Shown here piece by piece: positions 21,899 to 31,814 of a stretch of DNA of 64,000 nt. Numbering within the stretch: position 1 is the stretch's first letter; each line of letters opens with the position of its first letter. The stretch is from Linnemannia schmuckeri (taxonomy: Eukaryota > Mortierellomycota > Mortierellomycetes > Mortierellales > Mortierellaceae): the NCBI GenBank assembly GCA_029449235.1, contig JANATG010000002.1:2108001-2172000 (forward strand), written 5' to 3'. Under the pieces are notes generated by a model. It saw nothing but the letters and a program-made list of their open reading frames with translations. It ran no database searches and had not been told where the DNA came from. A program made the translations under genes and the position numbers.

Positions 21899-23257
21899 AT
21901 GGTGATCGTTGAACTCCGTGCGAGGCGGATATGGATGATCATCCTAACCCTCATCAACTTGGTAATCGTCGTCTTCCACTATGCCGCAGGCAAGTACTGG
22001 GACAACTGGCGCAACTACTACGTATACGGTGTGAAGGGCACCGAAAACGACATCATTTTCAAGCAAGAGAAATTCCTTCTCTGGCAGGACTGGGCTTTGA
22101 TAGTCTGCTCCTCGGTCCTCTTTCTCGCCTATATCTATGCCTACAAGGTCCTCACCACCAGGCTTCACAAGTACCTCCGTGCGATCTTGATGCTAGTTCC
22201 AGCGGTGTTGATCCTGTTTGTGGGGATCCAGTATATTTATTTGGTCCTGAGACTCACTTTCCCGCTGCACCACGGGCCACCTACCCCTTTTACCTGCAGT
22301 TATCTCAGTGGGCTGCAGCGGGCCTATTGTGGAGTGGTAGAATCCACTTACTTCTTCGCCATCCTCACTGGACTCTTTGCATTGCTCGAGATCTATCTCA
22401 CCATCCGCTACGGACCCATGCAGCCTGAGGGCAAGCATTCGTACGGATCCAACGAAGGATATGCTGCCGACGCAAACATGGAAATGGTCGGACCCCCCGA
22501 GCACTCCATGATGCATATTCAGAATCCATATGCCAACACCCATCAGCAACAGTCCCTTTCCCCACTACAGTTTAGTCCGTTCGTCGTCTCAGTCCAACCC
22601 ATCTTGCACCCATCACCACAACATGGCAAGGTGACTGCATTTGATCAACAACAAGAACACACGCTTATTACCTCGAGCACGGATGTATCAACTACCCTAT
22701 CCCGCCACCACTACTACTACTACCACCATTACTACTACCACCACCACCACCACCACTACTACTGCCACCACCACTACTACTACCACCACCATCGACACCA
22801 CCATCGCCACCATCACCGCCACCATCGCCACCATCACCGCCACCATCGCCACCATCACCACCACCATCACCACCACCATCACCACCGTCACCACCACCAT
22901 TACCACCATCACCGCCACCATCGCCACCATCACCACCACCATCACCACCACCATCACCACCGTCACCACCACCATTACCACCATCACCACCACCATTACC
23001 ACCATCGCCACCACCATTACCACCATCACCACCATTACCACTGCAACATCAACACCCACTGGAGTAGATATATGACACTAGGGCGCCACTTCCGTGCCCT
23101 CACTCAGTACAGTCGGAATCGCACGAGCAGTACATGTCCAGGATACACCATCAGCCACCACGACAACCGCCTATGCCAGAGCAGTTCTACGACAATCGAA
23201 TGCCTCTTGCGAACCCGGATTCACTACAACCTTGGTTCGATAACCAGTACCAGCTGA
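21899..23257 (+). CDS. Tetraspan membrane protein with repeat-disrupted tail
   Basis: The open frame gives 452 residues. The membrane part is intact: hydrophobic segments at about 11-30, 64-82, 94-117 and 149-170. HKYLRAILMLVP opens segment 3, Cys133 and Cys144 form the loop pair, and FAILTGLFALLEIYLTIRYGP is segment 4. From about residue 268 the frame enters a CCACCATCA-type minisatellite (22706-23045), read here as a His/Tyr-only run. That is unlike any sister tail and is probably an out-of-frame reading. After the repeat, family-like Pro/Gln tail sequence continues in two other frames to 23579. So the N-terminal 250 residues look functional and the annotated C terminus is probably not the ancestral one. 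The start ATG follows a CT-rich leader. Confidence 0.75.
   Translation: MVIVELRARRIWMIILTLINLVIVVFHYAAGKYWDNWRNYYVYGVKGTENDIIFKQEKFLLWQDWALIVCSSVLFLAYIYAYKVLTTRLHKYLRAILMLVPAVLILFVGIQYIYLVLRLTFPLHHGPPTPFTCSYLSGLQRAYCGVVESTYFFAILTGLFALLEIYLTIRYGPMQPEGKHSYGSNEGYAADANMEMVGPPEHSMMHIQNPYANTHQQQSLSPLQFSPFVVSVQPILHPSPQHGKVTAFDQQQEHTLITSSTDVSTTLSRHHYYYYHHYYYHHHHHHYYCHHHYYYHHHRHHHRHHHRHHRHHHRHHRHHHHHHHHHHHHRHHHHYHHHRHHRHHHHHHHHHHHHRHHHHYHHHHHHYHHRHHHYHHHHHYHCNINTHWSRYMTLGRHFRALTQYSRNRTSSTCPGYTISHHDNRLCQSSSTTIECLLRTRIHYNLGSITSTS
22706..23045 (+). repeat. CCACCATCA/CCATCGCCA minisatellite
   Basis: About 340 bases of ACC/CAC/ATC triplets. The first part is CCACTACTA-like, then CACCATCGC, then regular CCACCATCA units with a larger internal period of about 90 bases (22855-22940 and 22925-23015 are near-copies). 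It is within the tail-coding part of the tetraspan gene at 21899. Such repeats change length easily, and here that seems to have shifted the frame. Confidence 0.9.
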
Positions 23258-23579
23258 AACAACAACAGCAGCAACCGCCTTTGCCAGAGCAGGCGTTTGG
23301 CACTCGAGTACCTCTTCCGAATCCTCATTCAGTTTGGGCCTCAGCAGGACCACCAATGCCATATCCGCAGGCGAGGATCCAACAGGGTTATGACCAGAGA
23401 ATTCCACTGCCAAACCGATGTCAGTGCAAGTCCCACCAGGGCCACCAGGGCAACACCCGCTTGCGCGGATACACCAGGAAGAGTACGACCAGCGGCCGCC
23501 TGAAAATACATCCGTCGAGGCACAGGCACCATTCAACCAGTACCAGTTCACTCCTGCGCAACCACAGGAACAACAGTAG
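23066..23579 (+). pseudogene. Detached tail of the tetraspan gene at 21899
   Basis: After the minisatellite, in a different frame from the N-terminal part, the sequence encodes four variants of one unit: LE(stop)IYDTRAPLP, PEQFYDNRMPLANP, PEQAFGTRVPLPNP and GYDQRIPLPN. The stop in the first is TAG at the position where the others have Gln. Near 23415 the readable frame changes once more and runs PMSVQVPPGPPGQHP, EEYDQRPPEN and NQYQFTPAQPQEQQ to a TAG at 23577-23579. No GT-AG pair joins these frames. I read this as the former C-terminal tail, now disconnected by at least two indels and one nonsense change. Confidence 0.7.
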
Positions 23580-25341
23580 CAGCTTTGACCATCGATTGCC
23601 ATTGACAACTGTGATGGCAGCACCACGATGAGGCGTGTGTCCAAAACTCACCTTCAGCTTAGTTTTTTCATCCTCACACTCTCATACTTTCCTTCCTTAC
23701 ATACAACCAACGTTTCTGTCGATTCTCACCCTACATGCAATCAATACAGCTCGTTTTGACCTGTTATGTTTGTTTTTGCTTTGTTTGCTGTGCATGTCAA
23801 AATTCGAACAAAGAAAGGTGCTTGTTTGCTTACCTTGCTCTCATTTTAAGCCCACACTACAATTCTACTAAAAAAAGCTTGTTTTATCGATCTTTCGCCT
23901 GCCTCTATATGTCCGGGCGAAAAAACTTTCACGCGCTCTTTTAGTTCAGAAACAGTCGAAACTCCTAAAAGAAAGAAATAAAATTGTTATACGAGCAAGG
24001 AAATGGCGGATGATTTGGTGACAAGATCGCGATCCTGAAAGGTATGCTTATTTAAACATGTAAGTTTAACATTGTACCTTTTAATCTTGATGGCACATCT
24101 TACAGTTGCATCTTGCTAATGCACAACCTCATCTTGCTTTCTTTCTCACCGTCCTCTTACTGGCTTTTCATACAGATGTTTAGATCCGTTACTCCGCTGG
24201 ACCAGTTCCGTGTTTATGTTCTCGCTTGTGTCCAATCTCAACCGCTCTATCACCTATGTTAGATATCCATCATGACGTCTTCTCTCCTGAAACTCCCGTT
24301 CGGTCCTGGATCGCGCCGTCGACGTGATAAGATGTAACCCTTGATCATCGAATACGATTCTTGTTCGCCTCTTTTTAGCGTTGACCAATGCAAACTCCTC
24401 TGGCTGACTGCCCTTCTTTTACAATCTCGTCTATGATGCCTGTTCAATTTTTTTTTTCTAGATCCTCGTATCCTCGCACCTCCGTATTAAGCCCAAAAAG
24501 CGTGTCGATACATAATGAACCTCTTCCGTAAAAAAGTAAATCCTGACCTTTCATGGCACCTGTTTCCCTTCTTATCGTTGCGAATTCATGAAAAGCTAAT
24601 ACACATTCCTTTAGCGAATTTTTTTTGATACCTTGTAGTACCATCTCCGTCAAGTACGCGTCGTTTCATTCATTAACAACGTCAATATTCTGGAAAGGAT
24701 ATCGGAAGAGTTTAAATGAAAGCTGTTCCAACAAGACTAGATAATTGGAAACATTGATCGTAGTATCTGTTCACATGGAAACGCTAATCCTGGAATGAAA
24801 TGTCCTCACAAGAACGTGGAGGTACAAACAAAGAAATCCTTTGCTATTCTAGGCTTATATTTTGTTTTTTTGTAGAAACTCCTCTAAATATTTAGATGCC
24901 ACTATTGTACTCCAACCCATTGTGCTCGTTTTCCGACACGTAGATATAATAAAAAATAACGTTGCTTCGTTTCAATTTCTCTTTGGACAAGATAAGATAT
25001 GAAAACTCTTGAGTCAGTTGGGGTTTTTCCTCTTTGTCGCGTCTCGCACTCAAGAAAGTCCCGTCGTTTGGCTGTGTTTCTTATCTCAGGAACAAAAAAA
25101 GGGCCTCTCACTCCCGTTCAGCTTAAATTTGAGTGGCTTGTGATCATCAGCGCTCTCACGCAAGAAAATTATTTAGCTCCTCTTGTTCCCTTCTTTTTCT
25201 TTACTTTTGGTCTCATTCCGCCCTTCTCCCTCTCCACTTTTCGACTCTTTCGCTTAACCCCCTACCCCTTCTACCCTCTGTCCGCTACGACCCCCACTTC
25301 TTCACTCAGTCCCTCTCCACAATAGCAACGATAATCACACA
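23580..25341 (+). other. Gene-free intergenic stretch
   Basis: About 1.75 kb. No supported gene. It has AT-richer sequence with one more CCCTTGATC motif (24337), a poly-T at 24449 and, from 25180, the CT-rich leader of the next tetraspan gene. Confidence 0.45.
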
Positions 25342-26247
25342 ATGGGAAACAGCGACCTCCGGGGTATGAGGATATGGCTCATCCTCCTCTCCTTCGCCAA
25401 TCTCGCCACCATTACCGGCTGCTACGCCTACCTCACCCGTTACTACCGTGGCGAAGAAGGTTGGATGACCGTTAAAGACTGGGCCATTATTATCTTCTCC
25501 GCCATCCTTTTCGTCTCCTACGTCTACAGCTTCCGCGGGAAACGAGTCCAGGAAAAGCATATGCGGGTCTTTTGGATGCTTATCCCCTGCCTCACCCTCA
25601 TGGGTATTGGCTTCAGTGCCATCAACCTAGAAGTCGACCGTGTCTCCAACGGCCTGACATCGAGAAGGGATGCCTTCCAGTGCAATTATGTCGAGTGCCT
25701 CCTTCACTGGATCATTTGCTTTATGAGCGCTATTACGGGTCTCTTCTCGCTGATCGAGATCGGAATGGCCTATGCCTGGGGGCCCCTCCAGCCCAAGAAC
25801 AGCCTTTATGGGTCTCTGGGATACAACAACAATGCGCAGGTCATGATTGTCAGTCCGAACCAGCCCCAACCCCAAATGGTCTATGCTCAGCAACCAGGAC
25901 TTCTCGCACCTCAACCCTTACTCCAACCTCAGCAGAACTATTACTACCAACAGCCAGTATCACTACAACAACACGCACAACAAACTTCCAACATGGTCGG
26001 TCCCCTCCCCACCAATGACCCCAACAGTCTCAACCCAACAACAGGGACAACAGGAGTAATGGTGGCGCAACCTTATCAGTACACAGGACAGCAACAGCAG
26101 TTCCAGAGCTTTGCCCAACCTGCTCCCTTGCACCAGCAACAACCACAACCTAGCCCCCAACCATCACCAGGAGCGACGGCTTCGACTTCTGGGACTCAAC
26201 ACTACTCCCCTGATGCGGCTGCTTCACAACCCCCTACCTCGGTATAA
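25342..26247 (+). CDS. Tetraspan membrane protein with Q/P-rich tail
   Basis: Single exon, 301 residues, uninterrupted. The N terminus MGNSDLRGMRIWLILL matches the family pattern. Hydrophobic segments lie at about 11-30, 45-64, 75-97 and 121-146. KHMRVFWMLIP opens segment 3. The Cys pair is close together (114 and 119). Segment 4 reads MSAITGLFSLIEIGMAYAWGP. The tail (residues 150-301) is Gln/Pro/Tyr-rich and shares NNAQVMIVSPNQ with the NVVMVSPQ of the copy at 11329 and QSFAQPAP with its C terminus, then extends with a PSPQPSPGA run. This tail resembles prion-like or scaffold tails in composition. Function unknown. A decayed copy of its tail lies at 26930. Confidence 0.88.
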   Translation: MGNSDLRGMRIWLILLSFANLATITGCYAYLTRYYRGEEGWMTVKDWAIIIFSAILFVSYVYSFRGKRVQEKHMRVFWMLIPCLTLMGIGFSAINLEVDRVSNGLTSRRDAFQCNYVECLLHWIICFMSAITGLFSLIEIGMAYAWGPLQPKNSLYGSLGYNNNAQVMIVSPNQPQPQMVYAQQPGLLAPQPLLQPQQNYYYQQPVSLQQHAQQTSNMVGPLPTNDPNSLNPTTGTTGVMVAQPYQYTGQQQQFQSFAQPAPLHQQQPQPSPQPSPGATASTSGTQHYSPDAAASQPPTSV

Positions 26248-26929
26248 CAACACCCTTCGCCTTTCTCTCTCTCCTCACTTATACCATGCATAATGTACCA
26301 CCCGAATCAAAAAAAAGCGGCGTCTCTCTCTTCCTTCACTCTCTCCCTTAAACACTAATTTTTTTCAGCCAAATAAAACAAGAGCCGACGGTCGAAAAAA
26401 AATGAGATGACGAACCGCACACATTGACTTTTCCCATTTGGATGGAGAGAAACGTGCATTTCTCTGCTCCTCTGCCTTAGTGGAATGGCGATCAAACATC
26501 AAATGAGGGGTTCTCGCTTTCCGTCCTACAGTCACGCACTTGTCTTTAACGAAATAGAAAGAAGTTATCCGTTGGATGAAATGACGACGTACGCCTACTG
26601 AGACCTCTCTTGGATCGTTGTGTCCTCTTCTTTTCTCTTTCAGGAACTGGCCTCTTTAGTCCCTTCGTTCTGTTATAAGGTTTTGATTTTTCTCTCGGAT
26701 GAGGGGATTAGCGTTGGTTCCATCCCATCCTACTGCCACACACCCGTCCTTCTTTGTCACCTTTCTTGGTCCACGTTAAATATTCTAGATGGATGAGGGC
26801 ATTATGTCAATTGCCCTATTTTCGCACCTGGCCTTTACATACCAAATCCATCCCTTTTCATTTTTCTTATGTCTTATTCCTCAGTTTTTCCTTCTTCAAC
26901 TCTTACCATAATAATTGGTCTGTTGAAGC
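26248..26929 (+). other. Intergenic
   Basis: About 680 bases between the gene at 25342 and a relic of the same family. AATAAA occurs at 26374. No gene seen; the central part may include eroded family sequence that I cannot read. Confidence 0.4.
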
Positions 26930-27310
26930 AAGGAGCAGTTCGTGCAGGAGTGGCAGGCCGGTGTGAAAGTGAGATTCGAGTAATGGTGGGGCTTTGTCGA
27001 TTGAGGTCGAGGCTGTTAGATACCGCGATGACGGTGCTGGCTGGATTGTTTAGGTGACTGTGATCGGAATGACTTTGCTTGGAATCGAGCTCCCCATCCA
27101 TAGCCCAGCTTTATGAGCAGCAGGGACATAGCACAAATGTGCAGGTCATGATCGACAGTCCCAACAACAACAACCTCAACTGGTCTACTTAACAAATAGG
27201 ATTTCCTGGCTCGCGCCTCAATTCTTCTCCAACCTCTACGATAAAACTATTACTAATAGCCACCACTGCAACAACAACAGCACCAGCCATCCAGCTCGCT
27301 CGGCCTCTTT
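26930..27310 (+). pseudogene. Tetraspan family pseudogene 6, tail relic
   Basis: A tail-level relic: STNVQVMIDSPNNNN, with a stop, then sequence aligning with the VYAQQPGLLAPQPLLQPQQNYYYQQP stretch of the gene at 25342 but in shifting frames. Upstream (26930-27060) a weak match to segment 4 can be guessed. No open frame remains. Confidence 0.55.
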
Positions 27311-27987
27311 CAACGAATGATTTTGTCTCGCCTTCGACATAGACATATCAGTTAACATCTCATCAGCAACAACAGACATGGCTTTGCTTAACCAGCTCCA
27401 ATGACTTCGCCCAGCAGTTGTTGACTACTTTCACATCCCTCTCTTCCTCCTGCCAGCATGCCAACAGGAGCATAAACTCATATTCGAACTGCGATCTACG
27501 ATTGATTGTCAATCTTATTACCAAGTATTTTGCCACCCAAAAAGGGAGAGACAAATGCATACCCGGGAGGGGCATCACTTTCCGTCATTGTTTTTTAGGA
27601 CGTTGTGTCCATTCAAAGCGGAGCTTGTAGACTCTGGGCTTTGATTAATATTGTCTTCTATTCCCTCTTGGATCTCCAGCTCTGTGATACAGAAAGGACA
27701 CCCATTCTTGCCGTCACTAACGCCATACAAAGGACAGGCAGGACGTTAAAAAATCAGCTCGCCTATGTCCTGACCATTCGATACATAAATCCCTTGCTTC
27801 TCTTCCCTTTCTTCCTGTAGTTCCATCTTCTCACTTTTTTTGTTGTTCACTTGCGTTAGTTTTACTCAATCTTTTTTCTTAAACTTTTTGTGCTCACTTT
27901 CCGCTTTTCACCCTCCCTCCTTTTCCACATAGACAGACATACACGCACGCAAACTCCCTCTCTTCGTTGTAACACAGACCAACAAAA
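27311..27987 (+). other. Intergenic
   Basis: About 680 bases with no supported gene. The last 150 bases are CT-rich and leader-like, ending in ACACAGACCAACAAAAATG at the next start. Confidence 0.45.
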
Positions 27988-28455
27988 ATGATTCGAGATA
28001 TCCGTGACAGACTTCGATCAGTGGTGACATTCACCAGCCCTACAAGCCTCCTCCTCGTATTCCTCACCCACATCTACACCTGGTACCTCGAATCATTCAA
28101 ATACCTCCTGGAGCTCTTTTCAAGAACCCTCCCCAACCTCCTCTGGCAATCCTCTTTTCTTGGATACCTCTACAACCGATCCGGTCAAGACGACCCACCC
28201 GTCATAACAGAAAGACGAAGTAACCAATCTGGATCAACGAATGGGACTCGTTTGTTATCAAGGATGGCCCCGACGACGTATTTGATGTGGTATTGTTATC
28301 GCCTGTTTTTCTTGGAGGATATGGCCATGAGTGCGTCGACGAACTTGAGGGAGAGGGAAGGGAAAGGAAGGAGCTGTTTTGAGGTGGATGGGTGTATTTT
28401 GACAAGTTTTCATATTTTGTTTGCGGGCGTTACAGGGCTCGTAGGGTGTCACTAG
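27988..28455 (+). CDS. Hypothetical membrane protein, probable diverged tetraspan member
   Basis: Frame of 155 residues with a good leader context at its ATG. It has hydrophobic pieces (SLLLVFLTHIYTWYL, LLWQSSFLGYLY) and, near the end, CFEVDGCILTSFHILFAGVTGLV. That last piece resembles the family's Cys pair followed by the ITG part of segment 4. The TAG stop falls in the middle of what would be segment 4, and FVEAIVSYY continues in the same frame beyond it, so this is probably a copy truncated by a nonsense change. It could also be an unrelated small membrane protein. An AATAAA lies 38 bases after the stop. Confidence 0.45.
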   Translation: MIRDIRDRLRSVVTFTSPTSLLLVFLTHIYTWYLESFKYLLELFSRTLPNLLWQSSFLGYLYNRSGQDDPPVITERRSNQSGSTNGTRLLSRMAPTTYLMWYCYRLFFLEDMAMSASTNLREREGKGRSCFEVDGCILTSFHILFAGVTGLVGCH

Positions 28456-28926
28456 TTTGTCGAGGCGATCGTATCGTACTATGACAAACAAAATAAAGAC
28501 CTGAACACTTGTCATGCTCGAAGGAAAATGTCGTGTGGCGTCCATATATGTGCATGCTAAAAGGATTATCCAGCTGTGAGCAAAACTGAGCAAGAAAAAT
28601 TCACTAGTAGCAGCAGGAAAGGAAATAGAGCTGCTGGAAGGTAAAGCGAGCGCGAGGATGGAACCTTGAATCATATTAGTCTCGACAGACATTGCATAGG
28701 GCCCAAAAGTAACTGGAATGGTGCCTCATTCCTGTGTTTACCAAAGCCAATATTTGGGGGTGTGCATACTTGCGTGTATATTACAATCAGGCAGTGTACT
28801 TTCTTCTTGACTCTTTTTCGCTTTCTTTGCTTTTTTTCTTCAGCTTTGTTTCTATCCCGTGTCAGTCTCTCAAATACTACATCATAATTCCTATCCGAAC
28901 ACTCCCCTTTCAACAACGACTTCACC
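28456..28926 (+). other. Intergenic
   Basis: About 470 bases: 3' flank of the previous frame and a CT-rich leader (28800-28860) for the next relic. No gene seen. Confidence 0.45.
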
Positions 28927-29440
28927 ATGACCTTCTCAAACCACAACCCTCCAAAAAAAATGACCATACCACAAAAAATAATTCCACAGACATTAGAACA
29001 TCTCCGCGAGGTTGGGTCTTCATGCTCGCTCTCTTCCTCATCAACCTAGCCCTCCTCGCCGCCACCCTGGCCGATTTCTACACAAGGACCAAGCTCTATT
29101 TTATCTGGTTCCACCTCATAATCATCTTCCCCTCTATAATGCTCTTCAATGCCTACATCGCCTCGGTCCACAGTAGCAGCCGCAACTATACCATCTCCAG
29201 GGCCGTTCATCTGACTGGGCTGTTGATCTCTAGGGGCGTACTGTTGTATTTGGGATTCAGAGTGCTAGGCGCTTGACAATCTATTCTCTAGTCAGAAGTG
29301 ATCAGTGGGAGAACTGTCCACTTACGATCAGTCATGTCTGTGTGAAGATCCTGACTGGCGTTTTTGCGCTTTATGAGATGGAGGTGGCGTTCTACTTGCA
29401 TAGCGAGGGTGCTATAAAAAGGCACGAACGCGCTTCTTAA
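28927..29440 (+). pseudogene. Tetraspan family pseudogene 7
   Basis: An ATG in the usual place (MTFSNHNPP) is out of frame with the membrane part after an A-run. Segment 1 (RGWVFMLALFLINLALLAATL), segment 2 (FHLIIIFPSIMLFNAYI) and segment 3 (ISRAVHLTGLLISRGVLLYL) are in one frame that stops at 29276. The Cys loop and segment 4 resume in another frame: ENCPLTISHVCVKILTGVFALYEMEVAFYL, closing at about 29440. At least two indels are needed, so it is inactive unless the sequence has errors. Hydrophobic segments are well preserved, so loss may be recent. Confidence 0.7.
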
Positions 29441-30245
29441 CAAGGCAGGCGATTGGATGGACGGATAAATGCGGTGAAATTTTGATCAGTTACTATGAGA
29501 CTTGTTCCCTCGCCACACGTTGAGGCTGACCTGAGGGAATCTAAATCCACCCTGTTGGTGCCGTTTCATTTTTCCTTTTCTTTCTTCCCCTCCTAGTCAA
29601 CAGCCCAACTCAAAATCGTCGCTTACTCCGAGGAAAAGAGCAAACCGTTTAGGCGAGCAAAAAAAAAAAAAAAAAAAAAAAAAGTGTGGTACAATCTTCA
29701 AAAATCGACCTACTGCAGAATAAATCGAAAAGCTTATGATAAAGACGACAGCCCTGAAAAAAGGAAATCCAGGCACATTTTCATGCTCATCACACAGTCT
29801 CTTATTTTCACTTTCCACGAAAGTCGGGACTAAATGCTGGTGATCTCTTGCCATATGTCAGACGAGAACAGCAGCCTACACTCTAAGCAACAAAAACAGA
29901 CGAGTTTATTTAGAGTGTCGACTTGTAGGTTGCGGGAATCATTCAATGACGAGTGTCCATCAGCATGGAATTCCAAGAAAGAAAAACGCTTGTTTTAAGG
30001 TTTTGGAACCGGAAAAGAGAGAGCACTGAGACAAAGTAGCATTCCTGTTGAATCTCAATGATGCCTCCTCCCAGACAGTCCACAAAAAAACGACAGCCCA
30101 CCTCCTGGTGAACGACCATAAATACTGGCCAGAACCCATCCTCCCACTCTCCATTCCTCATCACATCCTCTGCTCAGCAAGTTCTTCTCCTCCTCAAGCA
30201 TCATCAATCTTCTTAACTCATCCTTTCAAACTCAAACCTTCTAAA
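29441..30245 (+). other. Intergenic
   Basis: About 800 bases. A-run at 29660-29682. The last ~130 bases are the C-rich leader of the next gene. No gene seen. Confidence 0.5.
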
Positions 30246-30680
30246 ATGGTCGCCCCAAACACTCTTCGACAGTTCCGCAAGTTCATGATCTTCTTCAGCT
30301 TCATCAACATGGTCCTAATGTCGATCGTCTTTGCCATGGTCACCGAACAAACAGCAGCCGCTATCGATTTCATGGGAGTCTTGATCATTCTCAGTGCAGT
30401 CATCTTCTTCTTAGCGTACATCTACTCTGTCTCAGGTCGGACTAGCAAAAACGCTGACAGCAACCTAGCCTCCCGATCCATTGCCCTACTGATTCCTGCG
30501 GGACTCCTGCTCTGGTATGGTATCCGAGGATCGTCTCTGTTTTTCGGGGTCTATAGCGACTGCGGTGATGATTCCGAATGTCATCTTGTTGCCAGTAATT
30601 TCATCTTTGCAACTTTGACGGGATGCTTGGCTATTATTGAGATGATCCTTACCTGCTCCGTCTCCCCCAGCCAGGCGTAA
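30246..30680 (+). CDS. Compact tetraspan membrane protein without tail
   Basis: Single exon. The ATG at 30246 is chosen over the upstream in-frame start because MVAPNTLRQFRKFMIFF fits the family N terminus. 144 residues, the shortest complete member. Hydrophobic segments lie at about 13-32, 43-62, 78-101 and 117-137. Cys106 and Cys112 form the loop pair, and FATLTGCLAIIEMILTC is segment 4, where the usual GP is lost. The protein ends four residues after, so it has no cytosolic tail. Loops are very short. The frame is uninterrupted, so the membrane core alone may be sufficient for function in this family. Function unknown. Confidence 0.82.
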   Translation: MVAPNTLRQFRKFMIFFSFINMVLMSIVFAMVTEQTAAAIDFMGVLIILSAVIFFLAYIYSVSGRTSKNADSNLASRSIALLIPAGLLLWYGIRGSSLFFGVYSDCGDDSECHLVASNFIFATLTGCLAIIEMILTCSVSPSQA

Positions 30681-31352
30681 CCCCCTGTCTGCATGACCCG
30701 TCCTTTGTCGATACCCTTCTTCACCCTCTGTCCTTGTACATTAGTCAACATTAAAAGCAATCCATAGTTCTTGCATATTTTGATCAAGCACCATCGTCTC
30801 TTTTTTTGTGTTTCAGCTTGGAGTATAGGAGCAGCAATTGGGCTGAAGAATACAAAACAAAAAAGAAAGAAAGAGTGTTCAAGAGTAGAGCGAGGGCGGG
30901 GGTTTATTTACTCTCTCTTTTTATCGTACCGAGTGATCACGACAATAACAGAAGAAAAAAAAAGGAAGGGTCGAGTGCACTAAGGGTACTCGCCACGGCC
31001 TGTTAAGGTTTTCTTTCGTGCACTCACACTACACACACCAAACCTTTTCATCAACAAGTGCCATGTTTTGAGGAGCACTCGCCACCCTTGGCTTCTAACT
31101 TCTTCGGTTTCTTCTTTTCTTTTTCCGCCTTTTTTTTTTTTTTTTTATCTTGCTTTCGCTTTTTTTTAGTCATCTTCCACTGCAACTCTATTCGTCTCCT
31201 CTTCTATCAGCCATCCATTTAATCTCTAACGTTTGTTCGTCTCTTTTTCAGCTTTCTTCTCCACCACTCTTCCCTGTATCCGTCAGCCAATCTATAAACC
31301 ACTTGACTTCACTTCTTTCTCCTACTTCCTCCACGTGCATGCACATACAAAA
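30681..31352 (+). other. Intergenic
   Basis: About 670 bases, with a T-run at 31131-31146 and CT-rich leader from 31150 to the next relic. No gene seen. Confidence 0.5.
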
Positions 31353-31814
31353 ATGCAGAAGCCAAAACTACCCATTACACTCCCGCCCCTTCGTGCATTC
31401 ATGCTTCTCCTCTGCCTTACAAACCTGGGTCTCCTCATGACAGTCTACACCCGCCTCTTCACCAAATCGGGATCAAAATCGGTTTCTTTGCCACCCTAGT
31501 TGCAGTTAGCTCCATCATTCTCATCATCATTTCCCTCTTTTCCTTCATCGGAGGAACCCCCTTCCCGCGAGGAGGCCGATTCTGCTTCGTGATCCTCTTC
31601 TTGCTCTTTCCACTCTACTACGGTGTCCGAGGGATCGTTGTCCTCGCGATGGAGGCGGGGTTGTCCGTGGAAAAAATGTGTACCTGTCCTCAGGTGTCAA
31701 TTGGTGGTGAGTAATTATTGCTTTGCGGTGATTCTCTCCGTGGCTTCGGCGATGGAGGCGGTTTTTGCGTATTTGGGGAGGGGACTTGATTTTGATTATG
31801 AGGTGTTTGGGTGA
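31353..31814 (+). pseudogene. Tetraspan family pseudogene 8
   Basis: Start MQKPKLPITLPPLRAFMLLLCLTN with segment 1 intact to about 31470. A shift then puts segment 2 (GFFATLVAVSSIILIIISLFSF) and segment 3 (CFVILFLLFPLYYGVRGIVVL) in a second frame, followed by the Cys pair CTCPQ. Segment 4 (CFAVILSVASAMEAVFAYL) is in a third frame ending at 31814. Two indels, and no GT-AG pair of reasonable length joins the frames. Confidence 0.68.

Noticed and set aside
22697..23059. Antisense Val/Met-only open frame across the minisatellite
   Set aside because: It is a by-product of the CCACCATCA repeat, with no start context or non-repeat coding part.
23134..23631. Separate gene downstream of the minisatellite
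   Set aside because: Its first part is the continuation of the tetraspan tail repeat and it lacks a promoter or leader; better read as a detached tail.
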